Shown here: one piece after another, positions 23,995 through 33,272 of the stretch
How the letters are laid out: every line of letters starts with the position of its first letter
Position numbering within the stretch: position 1 is the stretch's first letter
NCBI RefSeq assembly: GCF_030551255.1
Contig: NZ_CP130630.1
Span: 8,927,001 to 8,991,000 of the forward strand
Reading direction: 5' to 3'
From: Streptomyces sp. NL15-2K
GTDB lineage: Bacteria; Actinomycetota; Actinomycetes; Streptomycetales; Streptomycetaceae
DNA: 64,000 nucleotides
Position numbers and translations under genes: made by a program
Notes under the pieces: model-generated
Database searches by the model: none
Seen by the model: the letters and a program-made list of their open reading frames with translations, nothing else
What the model was told of the DNA's origin: nothing

Positions 23995-25010
23995 GCCTCG
24001 TCCTCCTTCGTCAGGCGCTGCGCCAGCAGGGTCAGCCCCAGCGTCAGCAGGAACAGGGCCACGCTGACCGCCGAGCCGTAACCGGCGTTGCCGGTCATCG
24101 GGTCCAGGCCGACGTCCCGGATGTAGAAGGGCAGGGTGCGGTCGGCGCCGCCGGGGCCGCCCGTGGCGCTGCCGAGCATGTAGATCTCCGTGAACACCCG
24201 CAGCGAGCCGATGCCGGTGAGCGTGCCGACGAGCATCATGGCCTGCCGCACGCCGGGGACGGTGATGTGCCAGAAGCGGCGGACGGCGCCGGCCCCGTCG
24301 ATGGACGCCGCCTCGTGCAGCTCCTTCGGCACGTTCCCGAGCGCGGCCAGGTAGAAGACCATGTACCAGCCCAGCCCCTTCCACAGGGTCAGGCCCATCG
24401 CGGACAGCAGGATCAGCCAGGAGTCGGACAGGAACGGGATGGCGCTCTTGATCAGATGGGCCTTCTCCAGCCACGTGTTGACCAGCCCGTCGTCGGCCAG
24501 CAGCCACTGCCAGCTCAGACCCACGACCACGCTGGAGGCGAGCACCGGTGTGTAGAAGGCCGACCGGAAGAACCCGATGCCGGGCAGGTTCTTCTCCACC
24601 AGGACGGCCAGCATCAGCGGCAGCAGCACCATCAGCGGCACCACGATCAGCGCGTACAGGATGCTGTTGCGGGTCGCCAGCCAGAAGTCGGAGTCGTCCA
24701 GCATCCGCGTGTAGTTGGACAGCCCGACGAAGCTCGCGGCACCGCCGAGCGGCTTGGCATTGGTGAACGACAACAGGAGGGTGTTGAGGAACGGGAACAC
24801 CCCGAAGACCACCGCGCAGAGGATCGCGGGAGCGGTCCACAGCCAGGGCAGCCACCAACGGCGGTACATCGCCGCTCCGTTGGCGCCCGGAGCGGGGCCG
24901 GGCAGCAGGGCCCGGCGGAGCCGGCGTATACGGGACGGGGCCGCGCCCGGCACGGAGGCTGCGCTCCCCGCACCGGGCACGGACACCGGCTTCGTGATCT
25001 GCGTCGCCAT
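23991..25010 (-). CDS. Carbohydrate ABC transporter permease (MalF-type)
   Basis: The 339-residue membrane protein has an unusually long 45-residue Pro/Ala-rich cytoplasmic head, then six hydrophobic segments and the EAA loop HEAASIDGAGAVRRFWHITV. It fits the MalF/CUT1 family. Its ATG overlaps the stop of the binding-protein gene by one base (TGATG), and its stop overlaps the second permease by 4 bp, so all three are one translation-coupled operon transcribed from about 26.4 kb. Confidence 0.95.
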   Translation of the reverse strand: MATQITKPVSVPGAGSAASVPGAAPSRIRRLRRALLPGPAPGANGAAMYRRWWLPWLWTAPAILCAVVFGVFPFLNTLLLSFTNAKPLGGAASFVGLSNYTRMLDDSDFWLATRNSILYALIVVPLMVLLPLMLAVLVEKNLPGIGFFRSAFYTPVLASSVVVGLSWQWLLADDGLVNTWLEKAHLIKSAIPFLSDSWLILLSAMGLTLWKGLGWYMVFYLAALGNVPKELHEAASIDGAGAVRRFWHITVPGVRQAMMLVGTLTGIGSLRVFTEIYMLGSATGGPGGADRTLPFYIRDVGLDPMTGNAGYGSAVSVALFLLTLGLTLLAQRLTKEDEA

Positions 25011-26380
25011 CAGCTGCTCTGCTTCAGCAGCTCGTTCGCCTTGGCCTGGGCGTCCTTCACCGCCTGTGCCGGGCTCTTCTTGCCCTGCATCGCCAGCTGC
25101 ACCTGGCCCACGATGGCGTTCTGCACGGCCGTGGAGAAGTTGGTCTGGTAGGCGGTGGCCGTCTTGAGCTGCTCGGCGACGAGCTTGCGGGCCTCGGAGA
25201 ACGGATCGCTGCCGCTGACGTTCTGGAAGAACGGGTCGTCCAGCGAGGCGGTGGTCGTCGGGAAGATCACGACGCTCGGGTCCTTGCACCAGGCCGTCTG
25301 GTTCTGGGCGTTGGTGAGGAACTTCGCGAACGCCAGCGCTGTTGGGGCGTTCTTGCTGGTCGCGGCGGTCGCTATGTACTGCGGGGCACCGGTGGTGTGG
25401 CCGAGCGCGTCGAAGGGCTGCTGGCCGACGCCGGTCTTGGCGTAGATCGACGGGCTGTTCTGCTTCACGAAGCGCACGAAGCTCGGGTTCGTGGAGCCGT
25501 AGGCGACCTTGCCCTGGCTGTACAGCGTGGAGGGGTCGTTGTTGGAGGACAGCGAGTCCTTCGGCATGGCGCCCGCCTTGTACAGCTTGGCCATCCAGGC
25601 GACCCACTCGGCGGTCCGCGGGTCGTCGGCGAAGACGGCGGACTTGCCGTCGGCGGACAGCATCTTGATGTTCATCTGGTCCCAGTCGGCCGGGATCCGC
25701 CACACCGGGTTGGCCATCGTCGCGTAGTACTCGCCCTTGGCCGCCTTGGCGATCTTCTCGTAGTCGGCGAACAGGCCGAACATGGTCGTCGGCGGCTTCG
25801 CCGGGTCGATCCCGGCCTTCGCCAGCAGGTCCTTGTTGTACGTCAGGACGACGCCGCCGGTGTACCAGGGCAGCACGCTGTGCACCGTCGCGCCCGAGGA
25901 GTCCTTCATGGTGCTGGACTTCCAGAACGCCGGGACGAAGGGCTTCGCGGCGTCGGGGTCCTTGACGCCCAGGTTGAGCAGGTAGCCGGCCTTGGTGAGG
26001 GAGGTCGCGGTGGGGGAGTCGACGTTGATCACGTCCGGCAGGGTGCAGGCCTGGGCGTCGGCGACGGTGCGCTGGCCGAAGGTCGCGTCGCCGGGGTCGT
26101 CGATCCACTTGACCGTGGTGTCGGGGTGGGCCTTCTCGAACGCCTTGATCACCCCGTTGAAGAAGCCCCCGAAGTCCTTCTTCAAGTTGGTCGTCTGGAA
26201 GGTGATCTTGCCCTTGACCTCGCCGGAGAGCTTCCCCGACCCGACGTTGCCCTTGTCGACCTTGCAGCCGCCGGCGGTGGCGTCGCCGCTGTCGGAGCCG
26301 CCGGAGAGGCCGCATCCGGCGGCGGTCAGCGAAAGAACGGCGATACAGGTCAGGGTGCGGGTCAGTCTTCTTGCACGCAT
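25010..26380 (-). CDS. Extracellular sugar-binding lipoprotein of the ABC importer
   Basis: The 456-residue protein starts with a lipoprotein signal (lipobox LTAAGC, Cys near residue 23), followed by a Gly/Ser linker and a type 1 solute-binding fold (segments KGKITFQTTN, LNLGVKDPDAAKPFVPA, LPWYTGGVVLTYNKDLL). It would be anchored outside the membrane and deliver oligosaccharide to the two permeases. A 19-bp perfect palindrome at 26421-26439 lies 41-59 bases upstream of its start, the best operator in the cluster. Confidence 0.95.
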   Translation of the reverse strand: MRARRLTRTLTCIAVLSLTAAGCGLSGGSDSGDATAGGCKVDKGNVGSGKLSGEVKGKITFQTTNLKKDFGGFFNGVIKAFEKAHPDTTVKWIDDPGDATFGQRTVADAQACTLPDVINVDSPTATSLTKAGYLLNLGVKDPDAAKPFVPAFWKSSTMKDSSGATVHSVLPWYTGGVVLTYNKDLLAKAGIDPAKPPTTMFGLFADYEKIAKAAKGEYYATMANPVWRIPADWDQMNIKMLSADGKSAVFADDPRTAEWVAWMAKLYKAGAMPKDSLSSNNDPSTLYSQGKVAYGSTNPSFVRFVKQNSPSIYAKTGVGQQPFDALGHTTGAPQYIATAATSKNAPTALAFAKFLTNAQNQTAWCKDPSVVIFPTTTASLDDPFFQNVSGSDPFSEARKLVAEQLKTATAYQTNFSTAVQNAIVGQVQLAMQGKKSPAQAVKDAQAKANELLKQSS

Positions 26381-26420
26381 GTGATGGGCCCTCCTGCGAC
26401 CGGGCGAAGTCAGGGATGGT

Positions 26421-26439
26421 GTTGGTTCAATGAACCAAC
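26421..26439. promoter_or_regulatory. 19-bp palindromic operator upstream of the sugar ABC operon
   Basis: GTTGGTTCA and TGAACCAAC flank a central A in perfect symmetry. It is the most symmetrical member of the TGGTT-type sites in this region and lies just upstream of the binding-protein gene. I infer it binds the cluster's RpiR protein. Confidence 0.75.
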
Positions 26440-26522
26440 TTCGACTCCGATTGATGAAAATGTGGACCAGAATTCATCGGAGGTCAATGGTTTGCCGTGT
26501 TGCGTTTCGGTTCCGTGGGAGA

Positions 26523-27149
26523 TCAGTGCCGGTGTTCGTGGTCCGGGTGGGACGGATCGCCCGGGTGCTCGTGCCCGTGCGCGTACACCACACCGGCACG
26601 AGCCCGGTCCAGCCAGTCGAAGAAGGCCCGTCGGCCGCCCGCCCGCCGCAGCTCCCGCACGATGCCGCCGCGCACGTCCTCGTACTGCAGGAAGTCCGCC
26701 TCCGCCGCCCCGCCGAAGGGGTCGACGCCGCGCCGGAGCGCCTGCGGGGTGAGGAAGCGGTCCCGGTTGCGGTCGTAGTAGTCGTGTACGGCCGCTTCCG
26801 GGACGTGCTGCTCGCGCTCCAGCTCCGCCAGCAGCACGCGCGCCGCCGGGGAGTGGGCGAGCGCCGCCGCGACGATGCTGCCGAGGTCGGCGACGTCGGT
26901 CTCGGCCACGGCGAGCACCTGGGCCGGCGACACCTGCGAAGGGGGTTTCAGTCCCCGGTCCGCGCAGGCCCGGCGGGCGAGTTCGTCGGTGACCACGACC
27001 TGGGTCGCCCAGCGCCGCCGCTGCCGTTCGGCGCGGGCGAGGGACTCGGGGCGGGTCTCGCGGTCGCGGGCCGGGACGGCCTTCAGCAGGGCGTCCACGC
27101 GGTCCCGTGGGACCGCCTCCCCCTGCACCAGGGCCGCATGCTCGGTCAT
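26523..27149 (-). CDS. SurA/PrsA N-terminal-like protein with His-rich tail, coupled to GH38
   Basis: The 208-residue protein overlaps the stop of the alpha-mannosidase gene (ATGA) and so is made with it. The all-helical body, with PEAAVHDYYDRNRDRFLTPQ, resembles the chaperone part of SurA/PrsA peptidyl-prolyl isomerases but lacks the parvulin catalytic domain. There is no signal peptide. The C-terminus (HGHEHPGDPSHPDHEHRH) holds seven histidines in 18 residues and could bind zinc or nickel. Since GH38 needs zinc, a metal-delivery or folding role for the partner enzyme is an attractive but untested idea. I know no assigned function. Confidence 0.75.
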   Translation of the reverse strand: MTEHAALVQGEAVPRDRVDALLKAVPARDRETRPESLARAERQRRRWATQVVVTDELARRACADRGLKPPSQVSPAQVLAVAETDVADLGSIVAAALAHSPAARVLLAELEREQHVPEAAVHDYYDRNRDRFLTPQALRRGVDPFGGAAEADFLQYEDVRGGIVRELRRAGGRRAFFDWLDRARAGVVYAHGHEHPGDPSHPDHEHRH

Positions 27150-30100
27150 GGCGTCACCTCCAGCACGATCGCCTCCGTGTAGGCGACGCAGCCGTGCCAG
27201 GCGACCTTCGCCATCAGCCAGTACGACCCCGGCGGCACCGCCGAACCGTCCACCTCGATGACGCACTCGAGCTCCTGACCGCCGGCCACGGTGAACCCCT
27301 GGCAGCCCGGCCCGACCCCCGGCCAGGTGCCCCAGGACGACACGGCCCACAGCTGCCCGCCGACCGGCCCCCGGGTGGTGTTGCGCACGGTCACCGGAAC
27401 CCGGGCCCGCTCGCCCTCGCGTACGGTGACCCGCTCCACGCCCAGGCGGGACACCAGCGTCGGCCCGGTGTGCCCGCCGGGTACGTCGAGGGCCACGGCG
27501 TCCTCGTACGTCTGCCCGCCGTACGACAGCCGCGCGGCCAGCCAGTGGCGGCCGGGTGCGGCGTCCGGCGGGGGCGTCACCGTGACCTCGGCCAGGGTGA
27601 ACCCGCCCGGGCCCAACGCGTAGGGCAGTTCGGCGGGTTGGGCGGACCAGCCGGGCGGCACCTCGAAGGTCACCGTGCCCGACACCGGCGCGTCGGTCAG
27701 CTCCGAGCCGACCCGGACGGTCGTGGTGACGGGGCCGGAGGCGGTGAGCGCGGCGGGCGAGAGGTAGACGGCGACGGGCATGTTGCCGCGCGGGGCGGGG
27801 CCGGAGTTGTGGAGCCAGTATCGGGTGTGCACGGGCTGGGCGGGCTCGTGCGCGGCGACGCCGGGGCCGGGGTCCTGCCCAGGTCCCGCCGAGGGCGTGG
27901 CCAGGACGGTGGCCACCTCGAAGCCGGTCAGACCGACGTCCAGGACCCCGTCCCCGCCCGGCGCCAGCGGTTCCCCGGGCCGCTCCAGCACGTCCGCACG
28001 AGCGCCCCGCGTCCACTCCACCGGCCCGCGCACCCGCGCCCGCACCGGCCGTCCGTTCACCTCGTGCATCCGGACGACGACACCGCGCCCCGGGTCGGCG
28101 GGCGCCCCGCTGCCCCGGGCGAGCGGGGAGCCGAGGGGCTTGAGGGCGTCGAGCAGTACCTCGCGGGCGGGCTCCAGCGTCAGCAGGGAGGCGGCCCTGG
28201 GCAGCGGCGCGGGTGCCTCGGCGCCGGTCCGCGGCCGGGCGGTGAGCGGATGGTTGAACTCGTGGCCGCGCGCGGGCAGCCGGAGTTCACGCCAGTCGCC
28301 GTGACCCGCCACGACGGCGTACTCGAAGGTGTGCGACCAGCGCTGGAGCTGGAACGCCGAACCGTCGGGAGCCGTACGGCGCGGCGGGTCGACCCAGATG
28401 CCGGACGGCCAGCCGGTGCAGGAGCGCATCAGGGACATGTAGAGGTCGCCGGAGGCGGTGACCACACAGCCGGGCGTGCCCCGGTTGAGGACGGCGAAGC
28501 CGCGCCCGTCCCAGGCGTCGCCCGGCGGCAGCGCCTCGCCGCCGCCCGCCGCCGTGGCCGTGACGGTCGCGTCGTCCAGGTCGGCGATCAGCGTGTCGAC
28601 CGCCTTGGCGTCGTCCTCGGGGCGGGCGCCCGCCACCACCAGCAGCGGCAGCCGTTCGAGGTCCCGCAGATCGGCACCCGGCACCCACTCCTCGCGCAGC
28701 CCCGCGCGCGGAGCCACCCATACGGCGGCCACCCCGCGCTCGGTCAGCCGGCGTCGCAGCTCCCGCCCGGCGGCCGGGTCCCAGCCCAGCGCCTCGGCGA
28801 CCACGGAGTTGCGGTCCGGGCCGCCGATCGCGATCCGGATGTCGGGGAGGTTGGAGTCGACCTCCAGGTCGCCGTACCGGGGGCCGCCCGCGATCGTCGA
28901 GGTCGCGGTGACGCCCGCGCGGACGAGGGCCGCCGCGAGCGGGGTGCCGAGGTCACCGGCGGCGTCCCAGTCCGGGTACACCAGCTCGGCGACTCCGATG
29001 GCGCGCTGGCCGAGGTAGGCGCCGGAGTCGTCGTGGACCGCGACCCGCGCGGTGGAGCCGAGGCCGAACCAGGTGTTCGCCGGGTTGTCCAGCGTCCACG
29101 GGAACCGCTCGCTGTCCACCTCCACGAACCCGAACCCGCGCCCGATCACCGCGTCCGCCACCTCGTGCACCGGCAGCCCGCCCCGCACGTCGGACGGCCA
29201 GCGCACCCGGATGAGCCGGTCGGCGCCGTCGTAGCCGTCGATGGTGGTGGACACGTCGAGCCGGTCGACGCCCGTCCACAGACACAGCCTCTGTGTGTAC
29301 CGGAACAGGCCGAGGTCGGCGGTGACGGTGAGGCGGGACCCGGCCGGAGAGTGTTCCACCGTCACGGAAGCCGTCACGTTCCGGCTGCGGGCGACGGTGG
29401 TGCCGGTCGGGGTCAGATGCCACGGCCCCTCGCCGAAGCGGGGGTGCCTCGGGTACTCCTCCTGGACGACGAGTTCGTTGCCGATGTCGCCGGGGCGCAG
29501 CAGCTCCCGGCCGCCCTCGGCCTCGGCGAGCGCCCGCAGGCCGCTGACGCCGCCGCCGCGCGCCGGGTCGACCGTCACCTCGTAGAACTCGTTGCGGATC
29601 GTCGTCCCCTCGCCCGGGGCCCAGCCGGGTACGGAACCCTCGCCGAGCGGGAGCGCCTTGAGCCCGATGCCCGGCACCTCCGGCACGACGACCCGCAGCC
29701 GCCCGTCGTCGTCGCGTACCGCGGGCAGCGGCCGGCGGGTGTCGTCCAGCGGGACCCGCCCGGGATCGGCGACCGTCAGCACGTCCCGCCGCTGCCAGCT
29801 CGCGGAGTTGAAGACGACCAGGTCGGGGCCATCGCCCGGGGCGACCCGGTCGGCGAGGGCGCCGGTGGCGTCGGCGTGCACGGTCTCGGCGAGGTCGGCG
29901 AGCTCCCGCCAGCCGGTGAGCAGGTCGATGTAGACCTGGTCGGACTCGGAGCCGGTGATGGCGTCGTGGTGGGCGCCGTAGATCAGCTGCCGCCAGGCCT
30001 TGTCGAGCGCCGCGTCGGGATAGGGGTGCCCGGTGACGAGCGAGGCGAGCGTCGCCCAGGCCTCGGCGTCGGCGAGCAGCGTCTCGCCGTACCGCTGGGC

Positions 30101-31387
30101 CTGCTTGGTGTCGATGTAGGAGACGTCCTTGCCGGTGTAGACCGGGTTCATGTCGCGGGTCTGCGGGGAGGCCTTGCGGCCCTCCGCGTCGAGCTCGGCG
30201 CGGACGGCGGCGAAGAAGTCCCGGGGGATCGCGCTGACGAAGCGCGGCCAGACGTATCGGGCGTTCCAGTCCCGGTGGATCCCCATGACCCAGCGGCACG
30301 GCGGCGCGTAGTCCCCGCCGACGGGGAGCAGCACGTTCCGGGTGAGCGCGACCTTCTTCAGCCCCTTGAACAGCTTGAGCGCGGCCGCCTCCGCCTCGGG
30401 CAGGGTCGGCGCGTTGTCGATCGCCCAGCCGGCGCCGTAGTGGTTGACCATGTACGCGGTCAGCAGCCCGCGCCCCGAGGGGGCGATCCAGCTGAACTCC
30501 GCCGGGAACTGCATCCGCTGCGGATCCCGCGGCTCCTCGCCGAACACCGACAGCGTCGGCCCCCACTGGTGGAACGGCCCGCGCGCCCACGAACTGGAGG
30601 TGACGCCCGCGTCCGCCATCAGCCCCGGGAACTGCGGATCGTGCCCGAAGGCGTCCAGCTGCCAGGCGGTTTCGGGCGTGGCTCCCAGGATCGCGCGCTG
30701 GAAGCCGTCGCCGTAGAGAGCGTTGCGGACGGTCGCCTCGGCGCCGGTGAGGTTGGTGTTGGGCTCGTTGTAGGTGCCGCCCATGATCTCGACGCGGCCG
30801 GTGCGGATCAGCTCCCGCAGGAAGGCCCGCTCCTCGGGGAAGGCGTCCCAGTACGGCTTGAGGTAGTCGACCTCCGCGAGCACGAAGGTGTACGCCGGGT
30901 CGCGCCGCGCCAGATCGCAGTGCGCCCGCACCAGGCTCATCCCGGACTGGCCGCGCGAGTCGAAGGTGCGGGCGGGCAGGCCGGTGGCGGCGGGGTCGTC
31001 GGCGACGTCCCAGGTCTCGGTGTAGGCGGCCTGGGTGTTCCACCAGACGGGGTCGTAGTGGAAGTGGCTGACCATGAACATCGTCCAGCCGGGTTCGGCG
31101 ACGGTGAACTCAGCGGTGTGGTGGGCGAGTCGGTCTCCGTCGGCGGCGGTCACCGTGATCTCGCGGCTCTCGCCGGGAGTGAGACCGTCGGCCGTCACGG
31201 GTATCTCGGCGCGCACGGTGCCGTCGTCGGCCGCCGTCGCCTGTGTCTGACCGGCGAGGCCGGGGCCCTCGACCGTGAGGCGGACGGTCCGGCCGGGAGT
31301 GTGGCTCAGCTCGACGGCCACCACCTGGCGCGGCTGCGCGGTGGTTCCGACGAAAAGCTCGGTCGACTCGACAGAAGTCACGCGCAT
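27146..31387 (-). CDS. Glycoside hydrolase family 38 alpha-mannosidase, multidomain
   Basis: The ATG at 31385-31387 has AGGAG about 10 bases upstream and gives 1413 residues. An N-terminal beta-sandwich of about 100 residues precedes the GH38 domain. HFHYDPVWW (108-116) provides zinc ligands and QLDAFGHDPQFP contains the nucleophile Asp245. Large beta-sandwich domains typical of GH38 follow. The last 300 or so residues hold NEW3/immunoglobulin-like domains (for example RHWLAARLSYGGQTY). No signal peptide is seen. It trims alpha-linked mannose from glycans. It lies in an operon with the His-rich protein, and operator-like motifs are upstream (31440-31488). Confidence 0.93.
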   Translation of the reverse strand: MRVTSVESTELFVGTTAQPRQVVAVELSHTPGRTVRLTVEGPGLAGQTQATAADDGTVRAEIPVTADGLTPGESREITVTAADGDRLAHHTAEFTVAEPGWTMFMVSHFHYDPVWWNTQAAYTETWDVADDPAATGLPARTFDSRGQSGMSLVRAHCDLARRDPAYTFVLAEVDYLKPYWDAFPEERAFLRELIRTGRVEIMGGTYNEPNTNLTGAEATVRNALYGDGFQRAILGATPETAWQLDAFGHDPQFPGLMADAGVTSSSWARGPFHQWGPTLSVFGEEPRDPQRMQFPAEFSWIAPSGRGLLTAYMVNHYGAGWAIDNAPTLPEAEAAALKLFKGLKKVALTRNVLLPVGGDYAPPCRWVMGIHRDWNARYVWPRFVSAIPRDFFAAVRAELDAEGRKASPQTRDMNPVYTGKDVSYIDTKQAQRYGETLLADAEAWATLASLVTGHPYPDAALDKAWRQLIYGAHHDAITGSESDQVYIDLLTGWRELADLAETVHADATGALADRVAPGDGPDLVVFNSASWQRRDVLTVADPGRVPLDDTRRPLPAVRDDDGRLRVVVPEVPGIGLKALPLGEGSVPGWAPGEGTTIRNEFYEVTVDPARGGGVSGLRALAEAEGGRELLRPGDIGNELVVQEEYPRHPRFGEGPWHLTPTGTTVARSRNVTASVTVEHSPAGSRLTVTADLGLFRYTQRLCLWTGVDRLDVSTTIDGYDGADRLIRVRWPSDVRGGLPVHEVADAVIGRGFGFVEVDSERFPWTLDNPANTWFGLGSTARVAVHDDSGAYLGQRAIGVAELVYPDWDAAGDLGTPLAAALVRAGVTATSTIAGGPRYGDLEVDSNLPDIRIAIGGPDRNSVVAEALGWDPAAGRELRRRLTERGVAAVWVAPRAGLREEWVPGADLRDLERLPLLVVAGARPEDDAKAVDTLIADLDDATVTATAAGGGEALPPGDAWDGRGFAVLNRGTPGCVVTASGDLYMSLMRSCTGWPSGIWVDPPRRTAPDGSAFQLQRWSHTFEYAVVAGHGDWRELRLPARGHEFNHPLTARPRTGAEAPAPLPRAASLLTLEPAREVLLDALKPLGSPLARGSGAPADPGRGVVVRMHEVNGRPVRARVRGPVEWTRGARADVLERPGEPLAPGGDGVLDVGLTGFEVATVLATPSAGPGQDPGPGVAAHEPAQPVHTRYWLHNSGPAPRGNMPVAVYLSPAALTASGPVTTTVRVGSELTDAPVSGTVTFEVPPGWSAQPAELPYALGPGGFTLAEVTVTPPPDAAPGRHWLAARLSYGGQTYEDAVALDVPGGHTGPTLVSRLGVERVTVREGERARVPVTVRNTTRGPVGGQLWAVSSWGTWPGVGPGCQGFTVAGGQELECVIEVDGSAVPPGSYWLMAKVAWHGCVAYTEAIVLEVTP

Positions 31388-31439
31388 GGGAGGGGCTCCT
31401 ACGAGGATGCTCGGCGGGGCCCCATCGTGGCACCGAAGG

Positions 31440-31458
31440 GATGGTTCAAACAACCATC
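31440..31458. promoter_or_regulatory. Palindromic operator-like motif upstream of GH38
   Basis: GATGGTT and AACCATC arms (7 bp each) flank CAAAC. It lies 53-71 bases upstream of the alpha-mannosidase start, between it and the RpiR gene. Confidence 0.7.
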
Positions 31459-31471
31459 TTCGCGTTTCCTC

Positions 31472-31488
31472 GGTGGTTCATCCATGCA
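31472..31488. promoter_or_regulatory. Second operator-like motif upstream of GH38
   Basis: GGTGGTTCATCCATGCA shares GGTGGTTCA with the site at 32475-32490 upstream of the SIS gene. Two sites 15 bases apart suggest cooperative binding. Confidence 0.5.
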
Positions 31489-31501
31489 TGCCCGGTCATG
31501 A

Positions 31502-32386
31502 TCACCGTGCGCGGCGTGACTTCACCGCATGCTGCGGGGTGATGTGGTCGGTCAGCGCCAGTGAGGCGCTCGCGCGCTGGTAGGAGAGCTGGGCGACCCG
31601 GACGTACAGGCAGTCGATGAGGACGAGCACGGAGTGCCGGCCGCCGATGCTGCCGGTGCGGAAGCTGGTCTCCGAGGACGAGGAGATCAGCCGGATGTCG
31701 GCGGTCCGGGCGAGCGGCGAGCGCGGATCGGCGGTGAGCGCCACCGTCGTCGCTCCGCGCTCCTTGGCCAGCTCGAACGGTTCGATGGTCTCGCGGGTCG
31801 CGCCGGAGTGCGAGATGCCGATGGCGACGTCGGCCGGGGTGAGCAGGGCGGCGGAGGTGGTCGCGGCGTGCACCTCGGTCCAGCCGCGCACCGCGCAGCC
31901 GATGCGGAACAGCCGGGTCTCGGTCTCCTGGGCCACCGCGCCGCTGCCGCCGACGCCGTAGACGTCGATGCGCCGGGCGCGGGCCGTGGCCTGGGCCGCC
32001 CGCTCGATCGCGTCGAGGTCGATCCGCTCGATGGTCTGCTGCACCGCGCGCAGGTCCGCGCTGCCGACGACCTGCACGACCCGCTCCAGGTCGTCGTCCG
32101 GGGAGATGTCCGGGCCGATTTCCGCGGTGCCCCAGTCGGAGACCTCGCCGCGGCCGCGCTCCTGGGCCAGCTCGATCAGCAGATGCTGGTAGGAGTCGAG
32201 GCCGATCGCACGGCAGAAACGGGTCACCGTCGCCTGGGAGGTGCCGGTGCGGCGGCCCAGCTCGGCGGCCGAACAGTGGGTGACGGCGGCCGGATCCTCC
32301 AGGATCAGCTCGCCGACCTTCCGCAGGGAGCCGGCCAGCCGGGGCAGCTCGGTACGGATCAGGGTGGTGACGTCGGTCGGGGGCAT
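31502..32386 (-). CDS. MurR/RpiR-family transcriptional regulator
   Basis: The 294-residue protein has an N-terminal HTH_6 domain (SAAELGRRTGTSQATVTRFCRAIGL, recognition helix about residues 50-62) and a C-terminal SIS sugar-phosphate-binding domain (DVYGVGGSGAVAQETETRL, then DVAIGISHSGATRET). Regulators of this type sense an amino-sugar or sugar phosphate and repress or activate catabolic operons. Position between GH38 and the SIS gene, and similar motifs in its own promoter (32394-32409), make it the likely regulator of the whole cluster and of itself. Confidence 0.93.
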   Translation of the reverse strand: MPPTDVTTLIRTELPRLAGSLRKVGELILEDPAAVTHCSAAELGRRTGTSQATVTRFCRAIGLDSYQHLLIELAQERGRGEVSDWGTAEIGPDISPDDDLERVVQVVGSADLRAVQQTIERIDLDAIERAAQATARARRIDVYGVGGSGAVAQETETRLFRIGCAVRGWTEVHAATTSAALLTPADVAIGISHSGATRETIEPFELAKERGATTVALTADPRSPLARTADIRLISSSSETSFRTGSIGGRHSVLVLIDCLYVRVAQLSYQRASASLALTDHITPQHAVKSRRAR

Positions 32387-32393
32387 GGCAAGA

Positions 32394-32409
32394 ATGTATC
32401 AGCCACCGT
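32394..32409. promoter_or_regulatory. Operator-like motif upstream of the RpiR gene
   Basis: ATGTATCAGCCACCGT begins 8 bases from the RpiR start codon. It differs from the motif at 19669-19684 at only two positions. Autoregulation is inferred. Confidence 0.6.
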
Positions 32410-32474
32410 TCACCGGGCAGATTGAATACCAGGACCGTCCTGTGATTTATTGATTCACCGATGGAGATATACAG

Positions 32475-32490
32475 GGTGGTTCAATCCATC
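32475..32490. promoter_or_regulatory. Operator-like motif upstream of the SIS gene
   Basis: GGTGGTTCAATCCATC begins 32 bases from the SIS-gene GTG. A weaker TTGATTCACCGATGG lies just upstream (32450-32464). Both sit in the 120-bp divergent region shared with the RpiR gene. Confidence 0.6.
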
Positions 32491-32506
32491 AGCTAGGGAG
32501 TGTCGC

Positions 32507-33271
32507 GTGTCCGTCGAGTCCGTCAGCGCCCAGGGGTTCGCGCGCGAGAGCCTGGCCGTCCTCCAGCATGTCACCGAGTCCGCCCGCGACGACGTGACAC
32601 GCGCCGCCGAGCTGATCGCCGAGTGCGTGCGCACGGAGGGCGTGATCCACGCCTTCGGCACCGGCCACTCCCAGGCGATCGTGCTCGAACTGGCCGGCCG
32701 CGCGGGCGGGTTGGTGCCCACCAACCGACTGAGCATCGCCGACCTCGTCCTGTACGGCGGCGACGACCCGAGCGTCCTCGACGACCCGCTCCTCGAGCGC
32801 CAGGCGGGTGTGGCCGCGCGGATCTACGACCTCGCCGCCCCGCATCCCCAGGACCTCTTCGTCGTCATCTCCAACTCCGGCGTCAACAGCGTGGTCGTGG
32901 AGATGGCCCTGCACGCCAAGGCGCAGGGACACCGCGTCCTGGCCATCACCTCCCTCACCCATACGCGGGCCGTCCCCGCCGCCCACTCCAGCGGCAAGAA
33001 GCTCGTCGACCTCGCCGACGTCGTCCTCGACAACGCGGCCCCGCGCGGCGACGCCCTCCTGGAACTGCCCGGCGGCGGCGCCGTGTGCGCCCTGTCCACG
33101 CTCACCGGCGTGATGCTGGTGCAGATGGCGGTCGCGCAGGCGTCGGCCCTGCTGCTCGCCGCCGGGGAGCGGCCGCCGGTCTATGTCTCGGCCAACGTGC
33201 CCGGCGGCTTCGAGGGCAACCTGGAGCTGGAGAAGCGGTACGCCGGACGGATCCGGCGCACCGCGAGCTGA
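32507..33271 (+). CDS. SIS-domain sugar-phosphate isomerase-like protein (UPF0309)
   Basis: The GTG at 32507 follows AGGGAG and gives 254 residues. The SIS fold is clear: IHAFGTGHSQAIVLELAGRAGG (phosphate-binding loop and helix) and LFVVISNSGVNSVVVEMAL. SIS proteins bind phosphosugars and isomerise, deaminate or cleave ether links; this UPF0309 group has no firmly assigned substrate to my knowledge. Within this cluster a role in processing GlcNAc- or mannose-derived phosphosugar is likely. It is transcribed divergently from the regulator, and its stop lies 1 bp from that of the convergent GH84 gene. Confidence 0.9.
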   Translation: MSVESVSAQGFARESLAVLQHVTESARDDVTRAAELIAECVRTEGVIHAFGTGHSQAIVLELAGRAGGLVPTNRLSIADLVLYGGDDPSVLDDPLLERQAGVAARIYDLAAPHPQDLFVVISNSGVNSVVVEMALHAKAQGHRVLAITSLTHTRAVPAAHSSGKKLVDLADVVLDNAAPRGDALLELPGGGAVCALSTLTGVMLVQMAVAQASALLLAAGERPPVYVSANVPGGFEGNLELEKRYAGRIRRTAS

Positions 33272-33272
33272 C

